Positions 19,324 to 33,310 of a DNA stretch of 64,000 bases are shown here, in pieces. Where the stretch lies: positions 682,001-746,000 of the forward strand of contig JAFFSR010000087.1 in assembly GCA_017163975.1 (NCBI GenBank), written 5' to 3'. Below the pieces are notes generated by a model. The model did not search any database, was not told where the DNA came from, and saw only the letters and a list, made by a program, of their open reading frames with translations. A program made the position numbers and the translations under genes. Source of the stretch: Anastatus disparis. Its lineage: Eukaryota; Arthropoda; Insecta; Hymenoptera; Eupelmidae. Each line of letters begins with the position of its first letter. Position 1 is the first letter of the stretch.

Positions 19324-21596
19324 TTGTTTTCTTGTTTTTGTCTTGAGTTGATCTTTTTCGTATGTTTTTCGTATTTTTCATATAAAAGTGAAAATCAACA
19401 TATGATTATAAGAAAACATATAATTAGAAATGTTGTTAATAATTGGAATAAATATAAACAACATATAATAGGAAATAAATATTATATGAATAAAATAAAT
19501 AGTAATAATTATTTTGAGTACATGTCAAATAATGGTACTTTTAGAACAGAAATAGAAATTTAAAGTTTTGTAGAATTGTATAATGTATATGTTAAAGTAC
19601 ATATTAAAAACAAAATACAAACATTTGGGAACTTTTCTAATCATTTTTAATTATCATTAATATTTACTGGATCATATGATGCACGTCATTATGATATTTT
19701 AAATTATAAAAATAATAATAATAATAATTATTATAATCTTAAAAGAAAATTAAAACTTGAAGAATCTAATAAAACAAATATAATAAAAAAAGTAAAAACT
19801 GAAAGAAAAAAAAAAGTAAAAATAAACTTTATAATAAAATAAATATAAATAAAAAATTGACAAAAAAAAATCAATTAAAAAATTAAATTTAAAGAATAAT
19901 ATAAACAATAAAAATAACATAAATGAAAAATTGAAAAATTATTTAGGTAGAATGAGTTACGAATGTAAATATTGTAGTGCTTTATTTCGGAAAGAAGAAA
20001 TAAAAAAGTTCAATTGTTGTCAACAAGAAAAAGTTATTTTATCACCATTAACTAAATATAATGAAAAATTAAATTATTTATTATTACATGATAGTGTTTT
20101 TAGAAATTTAATTAGATATTATAATAATTTATTTAGTTTTGCAACTTTTAATGCAAATGTCATTCAAAACCAAGGAAAAGCTATATATAATTTAAAAATT
20201 CAAGGACAAAATTGCCATACAGCACCTAATACATTAATTTCTACTAACGACATCAAACCTACATGTGGACAGTTATATATTTACGATAATACAGTAGCAA
20301 TTGAAAAATGATTAAAAACTAATGAAAAATTAACAAAAGAACATATGTTAATTTTAACAGAGACAATGAATGATAATCCCATGGCTAAGAATTACAAAAG
20401 CTTACATCAATTATCAAATATACAAAATATTCCAAATTATAAATTGTATTTTATGCGAAAAAATGATAAACAACAACATCGTTATAATAAGCCACTAACT
20501 TCGGAATGTGGTGCTATCATAGTATCTAATTCAAGAATCCCAGATAATTATGATCTTCGTGAATATCCGAAATTATCTTCTGAAGATGGAATTACTCATA
20601 CTTATTTAAATAAATTATCTCATCACGTGGATCCAATAGTTTTTCCTTTAATGTTTCCAGCAGGAGATTTAGGTTGGAGTATAGGATAAAAAAAAATGAA
20701 AATATTGAAAATAATGATTGTCTTACAATAAATACTACAATAGTATTAATATAGAATCCATTGGGAACCAAATTTAAAAAATTTCAACCCTACTTTATAT
20801 TGTGGAAGATTAACACAACAATACATAATACATGCATATGTGATGGTTGAAAGTAATAGAATGAATTTTTTTTAGAAATAATCAAAAAGAATTATGCATA
20901 GAATGTTATCAAGGTTTATTAGATCATGTAATAAATAGTGCTTCAAATGTTTCAACAAATTTTGAAAACAAAGAGAGAATTGGAAATCTTTTTATTTTAC
21001 CCTCATCATATATTGGTAGTCCAAGATATATGCAGCAATATTATCAAGATGCCATGGCAATGATGAGAACAGTAGGAAAACCAGACTTATTTATAACAAT
21101 GACATGTAATCCTAAATGGAAAGAATTGAAAGAAATTCTAAAAAATTTTCCAGAAGGGACAACTCCTAATGACATACCAAATATCACAGTAAGATTATTT
21201 CATATAAAATTTAAAATGTTGTTAAATGATATTATAAAAAACGAAAATTTTGGTCCTGTTATAGCTTATGTTTTTTCGATTGAATTTCAAAAAAGAGGGT
21301 TACCTCACGCACATATTATTATAACATTACATCATAATCATAAAATATTAACTCCAGAAAATATTGATAAATATATTTCAGCAGAAATACCTTCATCAGA
21401 AAATAAATACTTACAAAAATTAGTAATTAAACACATGTTACATGGACCACATACAGATAAATCACCTTGTTACGATAAAAATAAAACTATATGTAAAAAA
21501 AAATTTCCAAAATCATTTAATGAAATTACAATAGTTGAAGAAAACAAATATTCATAATACAAAAGAAGAAATAATATCTTAGATAATCACACGTAT
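19324..21596 (+). pseudogene. Helitron Rep protein, N-terminal and HUH region, decayed
   Basis: Rep starts rolling-circle transposition. A stop-laced N-terminal part (19,324-19,842) precedes a zinc-finger-like block (CKYC...FNCCQQEKV, 19,960-20,030) and the Helitron N-terminal domain (FATFNANV, LKIQGQNCHTAPNTL). A second part is at 20,345-20,689. A degraded stretch follows, then LPSSYIGSPRYMQQYYQDAM and the HUH motif GLPHAHII at about 21,296-21,319. The reading frame stops at 21,555-21,557 (TAA) but continues in frame to the LTR insertion. It has at least four stops and frame changes. The remaining Rep lies beyond the LTR element at 43,901. Confidence 0.9.
21592..21596 (+). other. 5-bp target site duplication (left)
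   Basis: CGTAT directly before the TG start of the left LTR. The same five bases follow the right LTR at 43,896-43,900. Confidence 0.9.
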
Positions 21597-23513
21597 TGTT
21601 AAGTGACACCATTCTCGCCTCCTAATTTTCTTTATTTATCTATTAACTCTTAAAATTATTCTTTTAATTTATTACAATGATGAGGAGAAATGGGTCTTAA
21701 AAGCATCAAGGCCAATTTCTTTTCACGCTGTTATCAATTTTCCAAGAAGCCAAGCTCGATCGTTGACGGGAGCCTTTGCTTCGTCTCCACTCTTTCTCTA
21801 CTTCGTTGAGTTGAAGTGGGGACTTAGCGTCGGTTCCCATGCATAAGACGGGTAAGAGCAACGGAGAGAGAGAACTACCTTTCTCTGTCTTCGCGCTCTC
21901 CCCCACAACAATTAAAAACGTTTGAAGCTGGCTTGACGAAAGATTGTCAAGCGAAGAAAATTTTTCTCGAGAGAGACGCGCGCGACCAGGCCTAAGGGCA
22001 GTACGTGTAGGCTGCAGCCCGCGAGGCTGCAGCTGCAACTTCAAATTTCCACCTTGTCATTGTGTAGCTTTTAATTAAAAAAAATTAACGACACAAATTC
22101 CATGGACAACGATCCGAGTTGTCATACACGTGGATTGAAGTGCACCGGTGGTGTAGATATACCGACAAATAAGAAAAAGGGAAGCAGATAATCAGAGGCC
22201 AATGCAGCCAGAGCAGGCATGGGAGACCAGGAGAGCCGGCAATGCTGCTCCGCCGGCCACCCTTGTCATCAGCAGATAAGTTATTTTTAAAATTATTATA
22301 ATAATCAATTTTATACAATATTGCATAGATAATAAAAGGAAATCAGCGCGCCTTGCGTTAGAAAATTTTCGCGGGTTGACAATAAATTATTTGTAAAGAT
22401 TTTTAGAATGTACTTTTGATGAATTCATATAAGTGAAAAATTTTATTTAAGTATGTAACTTTATTAGAGATATATTGTGGGAGTTTTGCAAGTAATTGGT
22501 ACTCAAGTGGATTTATTAAACTAATAAAGAATGTCCGACATATTTCAATTTTATATCACTGACCTTTATTATAAGAACGACGTAAGCTGTTATGATTCGG
22601 AGCTCGGAGATAGGATTATATAGTTAAGGGCCGTCGATAAAATTAAATAATTATCTTTTTTTAAGTTATTTAAAAAAATATTTTTTTAATGTACTTCATA
22701 ACAATTAATAAATATGCCACAGAAATAAGTTGCTTGGACAGACATTGAACAGAATTAGACGTTAAAGTAATAATTATTTTAAAAACTACATATTTTTATG
22801 AAAATTCAAATGAATAGAAAAACAAATCAATCCTTTTCATAATAACACTCATAACTGATTTTTATAAGGTATACTTTAATTTTGAGTAAAATTTGGTACG
22901 ATTAGGTATTTTCATATAAATTATGTGTCCGTACTTTAGTGTATAAATCATGTATATTAGGCAGTTAATTGCATACGAAAATCGAGTTTAGCACGTTCAA
23001 TTAAAAAATCTTAAATTTAAATAAAAACGTCTGAAGTAAGTAATTTTTACATGAGTATCCTCCGTTATTGGAATTAAGTAATTATTTTTAGTACTTAGAA
23101 ACGGTGTAAAAATAAATTGTACATTGTCTTTTAAGATAACATAATGCCCGTCAAATATATGTATTTAAACATTAAGCTGAGTTCCGCGCATTGAATTGAA
23201 AAAAAAACAAAAATAATATGTAATTCTTATGCGCATCACATTAGAGGAAAAAAATAAAAACTTTTCGTATTCTATTTTTTTGAAAATTTATTTTTGTCAC
23301 ATGATTAGAAAAACCTTTGTGACTCAATCATTCCTTTAACTTAGAGTTATTATTGTGAACGGAGTGTTTATTTTATGACATTTTCGTATAGATCAGGCCG
23401 AATATACTCCTTAGATAAAAGCTCTCAACTCCGGAAGGTGAAAATAAAATTAAATGTATGAAGGACGGGGTTTTCGTGAGAGATACAACTCTTTAGAAAA
23501 ACCCGTCCTAACA
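21597..23513 (+). repeat. 5' LTR
   Basis: 1,917 bp, TG...CA. It differs from the 3' LTR by a few homopolymer indels (A and T runs near 22,078 and 22,658-22,680) and at least one substitution (near 22,102). It ends with an inverted repeat, AGGACGGG at 23,462-23,469 with CCCGTCCT at 23,502-23,509, that would form a hairpin at the U5 end. It contains a GC-rich segment with GCTGCAG palindromes near 22,010-22,035. The promoter was not pinned down. Confidence 0.95.
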
Positions 23514-23515
23514 CT

Positions 23516-23533
23516 TGGCGCCCAACGTGGGGC
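23516..23533 (+). other. Primer binding site (tRNA-Lys type)
   Basis: TGGCGCCCAACGTGGGGC, two bases after the LTR. This matches over 18 bases the classical binding site complementary to the 3' end of tRNA-Lys (Lys1,2), also used by gypsy-like elements in part. Confidence 0.9.
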
Positions 23534-24474
23534 TCGTTGGGTCAAAAAAATGACCGAGATTTCGGCAACATATCCTGCCGGGGGCTCGATCATTTTTGCA
23601 TGAGATGCTGACGGTTTTATATAGAGAACCGTTTAACAGCGAGAACCGCGACCTTTTTCGAGAGAGAGTAAGAATGCTATTAGTAATAAAGTATATTCTT
23701 TGCTGTAAAAATATGATCCGTAATTATTATAAACTAAAAGGTTATATAGGAGCATGTCCAAATTATTTTGTTTGTCAAATATTATTTTCCACATTTAATT
23801 TCTGATTTTATTTTCTAAAAGGTATTTATTTCTAAATAAGAATAATCGTAACAATTTGTTTATATTTCATGTAAAACATATCTATATTTAAAAATCAGTT
23901 AAATCCAAGCTACTAATAATTAATAGATTTTGCCACCGTGCATAAGAAAAAGTTAATTATTACTTTATTAAATATATAAAAAAATGCATTTTTATATATT
24001 TGTGTATTTTATAATTTAAAAATAGCCCTAATGGAAATTTTGCTAACTGAAATAATTGATCCATCAATAATTATTTTTATTTTTATTTAGTTTGATATTT
24101 ACCAGTGGAAAATTAATTATTACATTTTTTTAGTTACTTTAAAATATTACATAAAATATGTATATGAAATGTAACCAGTAACAAAGAGAAATATTAATGT
24201 ATCGGCTGATAGTTTGAATTTTCTTCTTTATTCACTATATTCTAAGCGAATTGATAGCTGTATTTATTTTGTTAACAATTAATATAATGATCACTTATTT
24301 TGAGTAAAGTTTTTATAATCACTTTCAATTTTTGCTTAAAATAATTTTCCTTTACCTTGCTTCACTATTTTATTATTTGATTATTATTAATTAATTATTG
24401 ATTGATAATTATCAACCCTTGAATTATCGACCAATTAATCCACAAATATGGGGGATTATAGTAAATTATAACCA

Positions 24475-24835
24475 GCGTTTCGAAGCGTAATAGGTAGCGT
24501 CAATGCATCGCATCTCGTAGATCGTAAGTTCGCGCCCGAATCAGCTCGAAAAATGTTGTTAAACGTTTTAATAGGTAATATAATTTTAATAGGTTAATTT
24601 TTAAATTAATTTCACGTTAAAATCAAGAAACCAAACAAGTAAGAAGGAAAAGTTATTTTTCTTTAGCACCGAATTTTAAATCTGCGTTTTTTATTATGAG
24701 TTGCAAATTCAGGGGTACAAACTGTTAAATTTTACTTTCGTTTGTTATTATGAGTACTCTTGATTGCTGTCTCAATTTTCTTTCCTTCTAGTACGGTCGG
24801 GACTCGAACCCACGAGCCCAATGTATTAGTCCAAA
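24475..24835. other. tRNA-like remnants within the leader
   Basis: GCGTAATAGGTAGCG with a downstream GTAAGTTCGCGCCCGAATC (24,486-24,543) resembles a diverged tRNA A/B-box pair. At about 24,794-24,815 GACTCGAACCCACGAG is a B box on the opposite strand. They may be SINE heads or tRNA-derived sequence; no cloverleaf could be completed. Confidence 0.3.
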
Positions 24836-27800
24836 TATTAAAGTAATGAATTTCGATATACATATATATATAATTATATAATATACATATACATATACAT
24901 TTATATTTAATTAATATGTACTTTCTATTTTTTTTTTATCCTCAATTTTAGCCATATCGGCTATTGCGGAAGGGTACGAACAGTGATGAGTAGGCCCATC
25001 GCTTAGTAGTTGCCGGAAACAATAGTTCGATCAAGAATAGGCCGCGACAAAACAAAGGGGAGTGAACGAATTGGAATCTCCCCTCGTTCTAAAAATTTTC
25101 AGGTGGACCAGGAGTATAAAAGTAAATACCGCGACGAAAACGGTTTATTTCTTTTAAAAAACAAATAATAAAAAAAAAAACAAAAACTATTTGCCATCCG
25201 CTCGTTAACCTGCGCTAAATACGCGATCTGACCCACATAAAACATTAAAAACGATAACAAAATAAACAAAAAAAAAGAAACTAGCAACGAAATTTTTCTG
25301 ACCTAGCCGCGTTCGCGAGGGAATCATCATGGCTGATTCCAAAGAAATCCCTTAATTATAACCTGCTTAATTTTCTCTAAAGTAGAAAATTGAGGCAGTA
25401 ATCAAGAGAGTGTTTCCGCAAGGAAACAAGGATTTTTTTAAAAAGAAAAATATGTACCGAAAAAGAAAAAATGATTTAGATAATATTTTCTTTAGCGATT
25501 TCAGCAAAAATTTAACTATTTTAAGTATTCGATTTTTTTAGTGCGGGGAAAACTAAGTAAGATTTAGAGATGTTAATGTAGAACAGATTGTGTTCTAAAC
25601 GAGAAAAAATGACAAAATCGAAAGTTCGTGTCAAAAACATATTATATAGATGCGAAGCGTTATATATATAGTAAATAATGACCTTTACTAATAAACTTTT
25701 ATTGGCTTAACAATAATAGAAATATTACTTAGAAAGATTCGGTTTACCTGCTTTTGATGCGAGGGTTCAGGGAAAACACTAAATTTATACCATTGAAGAA
25801 TTCTCTTTCATAAAGAAAAAAGGGAATTTTCGTCTTGGAGCGGTTTAAGACGGCTAATAAAACGAAAAACATAACTGCACCGCATAAAACTTTCCTTCTG
25901 GAAGTAGAAATTTTTTTTTAGAAAGTAACCAATTGTAATGAAATTTACAACATTCAAAAAAAAAAATAATAAAATCGCCAAATTGTTCAATCTTAACAGA
26001 AGTTTAAATAATAAATTCCCTGCACCGTTTCCCTCACCTTAATTGAATAAAAAAATAAATCGTGACTGATATTTAAGCTCTTGCCACAAAATTATAAGCA
26101 ATATTACATAAAACTGTTAAGGATTAAACATTTAAAAATTTTCTTTTCTCAAAACCGAAATTATAAATTCTGAGAATTAAGTAAATCACACTAAAAAAAA
26201 AAAATGTTTTTTCGAATTAATTAAAATCGATTCAGGGTGGTACATGCTCAAGTGAAAAGCAATGAATTTCTAATTTTATCTTTAACATAAAAACAAAAAA
26301 ATCCGACAGTATAATAACTTTTAGGTAATTTAAATAAAAACGTAAAAATTTTAAAATAATAAATAATCCATCATTTAGAATTATTAACCAATTTGTAATA
26401 ATAGTAAAATCGTAATTCATTAGGATCGAGTTTTCTTATTAAAATAAAATTTATTCAAAATTAAATGAATTGAAATAAATTCAAATTATAAAACGTTCTT
26501 TTCAGTTACCCGGGTGAACATTAAACCAAAGTTTTCTTATCGTGAATGTCATTGCGTCATGCAGTGCAAACCATAACATATTTTCACATAGCTTCATATA
26601 GACTAATATACAGTTACATCCGGTCGAGTGAAAAATAAAAATATCAAGTTCTAGTTTGAAGTTTAAAAAAAAAATATCCTATTACCTAAATATTCTGGCT
26701 ACTCAGAACTAAACTTTGTTGGTCTCACCCGAGTCCGCAAGTAATAATAGTGTAACTTAAGAAATTAACTTCGAGATAAATACAATGAGTTCCGAACGCA
26801 CAAACGCAAGCGTGTTTTAAAGATTATTAAATTATGTGACTTAAAAATTTTAAAACTTTTTACCTACAATACCTTTGACTAAATTTTTCTATCATGTTAT
26901 TACTATTTACAATTTTTCTTTTTAAGTAATCTAATAAAAATTTTTCTTTGCAACTTTAACTAATTTAACCAATACACAGAGATACCTTCTCAATAAGTAA
27001 AGCATTGATGTTAAATAATAATAGAACAATTAAATAATTACAAATTGCTGCAGTTGTTATGTTTCCTTTTAATAATTAAATTTTCTTTTATTCTTTAAAC
27101 AATAACATAATTAAGAAAATTCCAAGAGATAAATTGATACAACTAACTTTACGATTAAAATACATTTGTTACACAGAAACAGTAAAAATTCATCATAGTT
27201 GTTTGAAAATTGATTTTCTCTTTTATTCCAGAAGGAAAGAACTGGAAACCAATTAGTTTATATTATTTTTACAAATTGTATTAGCATAAAATTAAATATC
27301 TTAAATATTTAAAATAATAAAGTAATTCTGACATTTTTGAGTGCTAATAGGGGTAATAACCCTTATAAATGTTAACCTTAAGCCTCCGCATCAAAAAAAA
27401 AAAAAAAAATACAGGTAGTAGGTAGGCAGGTAAAGGATGCGTAACTATCATAAACTTATAGGCTTAAAATGAAACATAGAAATTCTGTGTAGGAGCATAT
27501 AGTTTTGCGAACTTCAATAAATGACGTTGGAAATATGATACAATATTTAAAAATAATGTAACCGCGAGAAAAAAATTTTTTTTCTCGAATTTCTAGCATT
27601 TGTATATAAAAGTGGCACTAGTATTGGGGGAGATGGGTCCCTTTCGCTTCGAGTGACCGGACCTTTGTGAAGTTAAGAAATTCAAATTTTAAAATACAAA
27701 TTTTTAAATCAAACGTAATAGAGTTTAAATTTTTCTAAACAAATATTACTATAATAATGGTTGAAGTAGTTATAAAATTAAACTTTGTAAGAAAAAGAAA

Positions 27801-30800
27801 ACGATGTTCTAATTTTAAAGTTTCAAAACATTCCTTATATATATATATATGTTTCCAAAATCTTTGGAAAATCTTTTAACATTATGTACAAATCATTATT
27901 TTTATTAATCCATGTTTTAAGTTTTCCAAATAATTAATAAATTCCGATCAAAATTCAAAATTCACAAAGCAATACGTTAACATAGTATTTAATCTATTTA
28001 AATCAATCATTTACGTTTTTTTTAAAAAAAAAAAAAAATTTTTTTTCTTTAATAAATTATGGTCAAAACATAATTAAAAACCCAAAGAAATAAATTCAAC
28101 TTAAAAATAATTATAGTAAAATGTAACAACAGTAATTTTAAGATGCTAATAAAAGTTAAAATTATTTTTAAAATTCGAAAATATGTAAAAAAAAAAAAAA
28201 CTACAAATTTGGTAAAAATTTTACATCAAAAGTAATAAATATGAATTGTATAAATATTTAACTCGAATATAAAGACATCGTCTAATAATTCAAAAATCAT
28301 CAATGTTTAAAATTTAAAAATAATATCTATGAATAAAACCAGTCAAGCGTAAAACGTACTCGTTTTCGAACAGTGAGACTGAAATTCTTTGCGCGCGATA
28401 ACGCACATTTCAATCTCTACGTTGAAGTATACGTTGTATGTGCTAGCGTGCTCTGTTATAGCAGCTCGAGTTTGAAGCAAAGTGACGTCATGCTGGCTTG
28501 TGCTTACAGTACGCTCTAAGCTTAAAAGCATATACACTTTATGGTATCTAAATAAGTGCTGTTGGAAACCTTTTACTTTGAAATTAAAAACGTTTTCATC
28601 CAAAATAAATTTAATTTTGATAAAATATTGTTTTCCGCCATAATTTTGTTAATAATTTTTTTTGTTCGGATCAGAAAAGCCCCTTCACAATATTTTTTTT
28701 TAAACTAAATAATGCCACTTCAAGCTTATGAATAGAATATAAAATGATTCATTGTGCACATAATATACTAATTTAGAATAAAATTTAATTAATTCAATCC
28801 TTTTAATAAATTCATAGTTTTAATTTACACGCTCATTAATCATTAATAAAATTAAAATGAAAACTATGACAAAATTCAACTTGATTAATTACAATGAATA
28901 TAAATTTGTGAAATCAAATATAAAAGTTGCAAACATTACTCTATTTAAAACTAACAAATTTGCATGTTATGAGAAGATGATTATTAAATATTAGTTAATT
29001 CTATCTCTATGAAATTCTAGTTTTTTGTACCGCGTCCTCATTAGTCGATGAATAATTTTAACATAAAAATCTTTGCACAAATTGTACAATCGCAGATTAT
29101 TCCAATAAGAATCACATACAATTAAATTTTAATAAATACTTTTAAGGAAACAATATATAACACCACAAACCAAAGTTTGAAATAAAATTATTTACTAAAT
29201 TACATTTCAAGAAGATAAAACCCCTTTAACAGAAAGTAAATACGGGAGTAATAATATACTCCTATAATTAATGAATGTTTTGTTTAGAAATTTAAGAAAA
29301 CCTGAAACGTCCCAAAATTAAGAGAATTTTTCTTTTCTTTACTTAATTAAATTAATAAATCTAAATAAACAAAAACATTATTGCAATATTAAACGTAAGA
29401 TTACAAATTGTACATTTCGACTATAAATAAGTTGTTTTATTCTAACATTCACATAAAACGGAAAACTTATCATAAAAGAGAAGGCTGAAAACAAAAGATC
29501 TTGAATTTCAAACTTAAAAGAAATATAATGCGTTCACACGGCGGGAGTTTGGTCGCTGGAGTGAGGGGATTCATTTTCACCGAGAATTAAATATAAAACC
29601 ACAAGTTTCGTGCTGAACTGTAGCAAAGTACAATTGGATATTCTCTTATCTAACTAAACTTAATGCTTTTACACAGTTAATTCTAAAAAACCTGCGAGAT
29701 GCGAAATAATCAACTAAGCTAAAATATACAAAACACTCGTAAACTAGTGTCTATGCGATCCGTAGTTAAGCGTACCACATGAGAATTTTAGAGATAATAT
29801 AAATAACTTGTTGCAAGCATGACGAGAAAAGTCTTGTCTTGAAGTTTCTATAACATTTTAACTTGAATTTTGATCAACGAGTTTTCTGTTGACGCTTCCT
29901 TTCATCTAAGGTGCTAACCTTGTCCTCGAGGGGAGACGTTAGCAGTGACAAATTAAGGCGTTTAATTAATTTTTAAAAAACAAATTGACTTCCTCGCCAT
30001 GCACTAACAAGGATAATAAAATTTCATAGAATAGTAAAGGAATTTGATATGCGCTAAAATATAATAAAAATAAAATTCCGAAAATAGGGAAAATCTCTAT
30101 ATGCGAATCATACAATGGTTAATCCAATTATTTTAAAAATAAATTGAAATTAAAAGTAGTTTCAAAATTATTAGAATTAAGATAGAAAGATGCATGCAAA
30201 TTTGCTCGCATTAATTAATAGATTAAGTACAAAAGCATCAATCACCTGCGATATTTTTAAATAAATAGCAAAGTATCTGTAGATAAATAAAATGCTCGCC
30301 AATTCGCAAGCATTTATCCAAACGATATCTAGTAAACAATAGCAATTCGTACGACTGATAAATTAAGTTGGCAAATAAATCTAATATATTGCCAATTTTT
30401 TGAATTTAAAGTAAGTGATTTAACAAAATCCAATTATATCATTAACCTTATGCGTACAAGTGATAACGTGATTGGAACCAAAATAAACTAAAGATCGTTT
30501 TAAAAATTCAAGCTAAAATACTATTTAATCAAACACGCAAATTTGTTGCCATGCGGTACTAAAATTTTTTTTAAAAAAAAAAAAGAAACCTAAGCATCAA
30601 CTTAAAATCTTAGAGAAACTTTCTAGAAATAAAAGCATTTAAGCAAGTTAATAGTATACAATCACATTAAATCCTCGCGCTAAGATTGAAATAACTTTTA
30701 TAACAATTTTTCCGGTCGATAAAACCTCTAAAAAAAAAATTACCGATATGATCACCGAAGTCTGTACATATCCATTACCATCCGTGCGGAATAACTTATG

Positions 30801-32639
30801 GTAACGATCTATAATCAATATCATTTATGGTGATTCCAATTTGAATTTAGTATCTACCGCTAAACCAAAAACTATTAAAACTCTAAACTAAGGTAATTCA
30901 ATTTCGACTTTAACAATACAATTCGATAATTAATTATGCAAAGACTTTTAATCACTTTCATTATTTGTTCTCTATCTGTTTTCCATTATTTTAAAAATAA
31001 ATTAATATTTATAATAATAACTAATAAGTAACCAAATCACTAGGCATTCTTCGAATAAAAGTTTTTGTTTATGAATTACTGCAAAATAAATTATATGATC
31101 TACCTGTATACCATTATAATACTCAACTAAATTTACAAATCAATATTAAACAGGTAATTTAACAGTAAAACACTTAAACAGAAAAATAAAAGAACTGTTT
31201 AAAAATTACAAGCTAAAATTGCTCAAATATTTTAATTTAATAATGTAAATCATTCTGTTACGTAAATACTAATAATTAATGCCCATTCACAGTTAACTCT
31301 TTATTTTAAATAATTTTGAAACTAAAAATTGAAACAACCTCGATATGTTTTAAATCAATTACAATTTGTATTTATAGTTAATCGTAATCGGTATAAAAAA
31401 AAAAAAAAAAATTAAAGTATTATTAAACCCCTTGTATTTAATTAAAATTCATATGTTACAATATATAGATAAAAATATAATAATTTTCAGGCTATACCGT
31501 AGAACTCAACGTCTTCTGTTACCAACGTTAATTTCGAAATTTAATGCTTACTAATAATATAAAAGAATGCTGCATGCCGAAATATGATAGAAATTTAACG
31601 CGATTTGTCGTTTAAAAATTAACTGTCGTTCTCACGTTGTCACCTAAAACACGTAAGGCGATAAAACAGCGTTGCACTAACTGTTACTTCCCCGCGGTAT
31701 TATAACTATTATTTCAAATAATACACAAAATAGAATATATCATCTCATATATTTTAATAAAAACCGCGTAAACGAATTGCTATTGTGCTAAATAACACAT
31801 TTATAGGTATATATCTAAATAAATACTTTAATGGAATTTCGTGAGTTTCAGATGAACATATTCAACCTATCCAAATCAGAGGGAATAATTACGCTTATCC
31901 AAGTAAATGAGTGGCAGGTATGCATATTTTAATTAATATGCATCCCATTTAGTCTTAACCATTTGCAGCATGAAGCATTTAAGATAAATCTAATACTATA
32001 ATAGAACCGTAGTAGCTTAATCCTTAATATTAAGTTTAACAAATTCAAATAAATTTTGGGCGGAGTCACTAAATAAATTTTTAAATCTAGCCGCGTTGAA
32101 ATATAGTAATATTTTTCAATTCCAGAATAGTTAATAGCGTATTTACTGGCGAATATCTAACGAAAATTAAACAAACGTCTAATCGGATCTTTCTAACTTA
32201 CATAATTAGTTTTGTAATTCGATTTAAAAAAAAAAAAGAAAAACACGAATTAATATAAAAGCTGCTTTATTGTATATAATAGGACTCTTGCACTAAAGGC
32301 GCAAGAGTAAGAAAAGATTAGTTGAATGTAGGATATCTTGTACTAAGGTTCAAGAAAAACAATAGAAAGGAAAACGGTACCTAGACAACTGCAGTTAGTA
32401 AGTTAGGTTAGGAAATATTTGACTTTCATGGTAGTGGGCAGATGGTCCACGCACGATGGCTTATAGGACATGACTGATCACCATGTTCTATCATAGAAAG
32501 AGCAACCATGGTTAGTCGAATCAGATGTGCGACTCGAGTATAATGCGAAAAACTACGAAATGAAAAAGAATACAAATTGAATTAAAGAATAAAAAAATGA
32601 GATACAAAATTGAATACAAATGAATTGAAAATGAATGCC

Positions 32640-33310
32640 ATCCCGATGCTTTTTGTTAAGGTCGTGAGATGATGATTATTACCGGATGCTTTTTGTTAAG
32701 GTCCGATGACTAAATAAAAAAATTACAAAATGAAGAAATATGAAGAAAATCGCGTAGCTTAATCTCGTATACTATTTGTGATTACTCACGGTAGTATAAT
32801 TAAGCCGTCGGGTACGCGCTGGGGAGTACAGATGCAATAAGCATACCCTGGCCGGTTGATATTCGAGCGCTATTTGTGATCAACCACTGTAGCATAATTA
32901 AGACGTCGAATGCATCGCAAGGGAATACAGATGCCCACAGCATACGCTTGCGAATGTTATTCGAGCACTATTAGGGAATACAGATGCCCACAGCATACGC
33001 TAATAGTATAACTAAAGCAAAATAATTACAAATACAAAAAGAAAATAAAGGTAAAAAAAAAACAATGAAAATATGATACAATGAAATGAATATATATATA
33101 AAAAAAAAAATAAGGGAAAATACAAATATTTTCCACTGCTTTTGTTGATTCCAATGAAACGTCACTGTATAGGACGGGAGCTGACTTGATCAACATACAG
33201 TGGAACGTGATGGAAATTTTCGATGTACTGTGGTATCTAACGTCACCGTATGGGGCGGAAGCCAGGTACACAGGGCAATATTTCCTATAATAAGGGGGAA
33301 TACACATACG
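32640..33310 (+). repeat. Cluster of diverged direct repeats in the LTR-element leader
   Basis: GATGCTTTTTGTTAAGGTC occurs twice 40 bases apart (32,645 and 32,685). A longer degenerate unit contains CTATTTGTGAT, ATAATTAAG.CGTCG and GGGAATACAGATGC...AGCATACGC, with the last box at about 32,821, 32,921 and 32,974. A further pair, CGTCACTGTATAGGACGGGAG and CGTCACCGTATGGGGCGGAAG, is at about 33,161 and 33,240. Such clustering in an otherwise plain 14 kb suggests a cis-acting element. Packaging signal, insulator or enhancer are possibilities by analogy with the gypsy leader. Confidence 0.6.

Noticed and set aside
21706..22044. 112-codon minus-strand ORF in the left LTR, repeated at 42,091-42,429 in the right LTR
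   Set aside because: It lies antisense in a long terminal repeat, has a compositional bias from GC-rich LTR sequence and no domain. Conservation between the two copies reflects LTR identity, not coding.
25099..25287. Short Phe/Leu-rich ORFs in the retroelement leader (also 25,808, 26,232, 32,971, 33,026)
   Set aside because: They are low-complexity frames in AT-rich sequence with no domains or conserved start context.
28343..28603. 86-codon minus-strand ORF in the leader
   Set aside because: The composition looks more protein-like than its neighbours, but no motif, homologue or second copy is recognisable. It is too weak to list as a gene.
32640..33010. Possible CRISPR-like array
   Set aside because: The repeats are diverged, of unequal spacing and inside a eukaryotic retroelement. 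There are no cas genes and no regular spacers.
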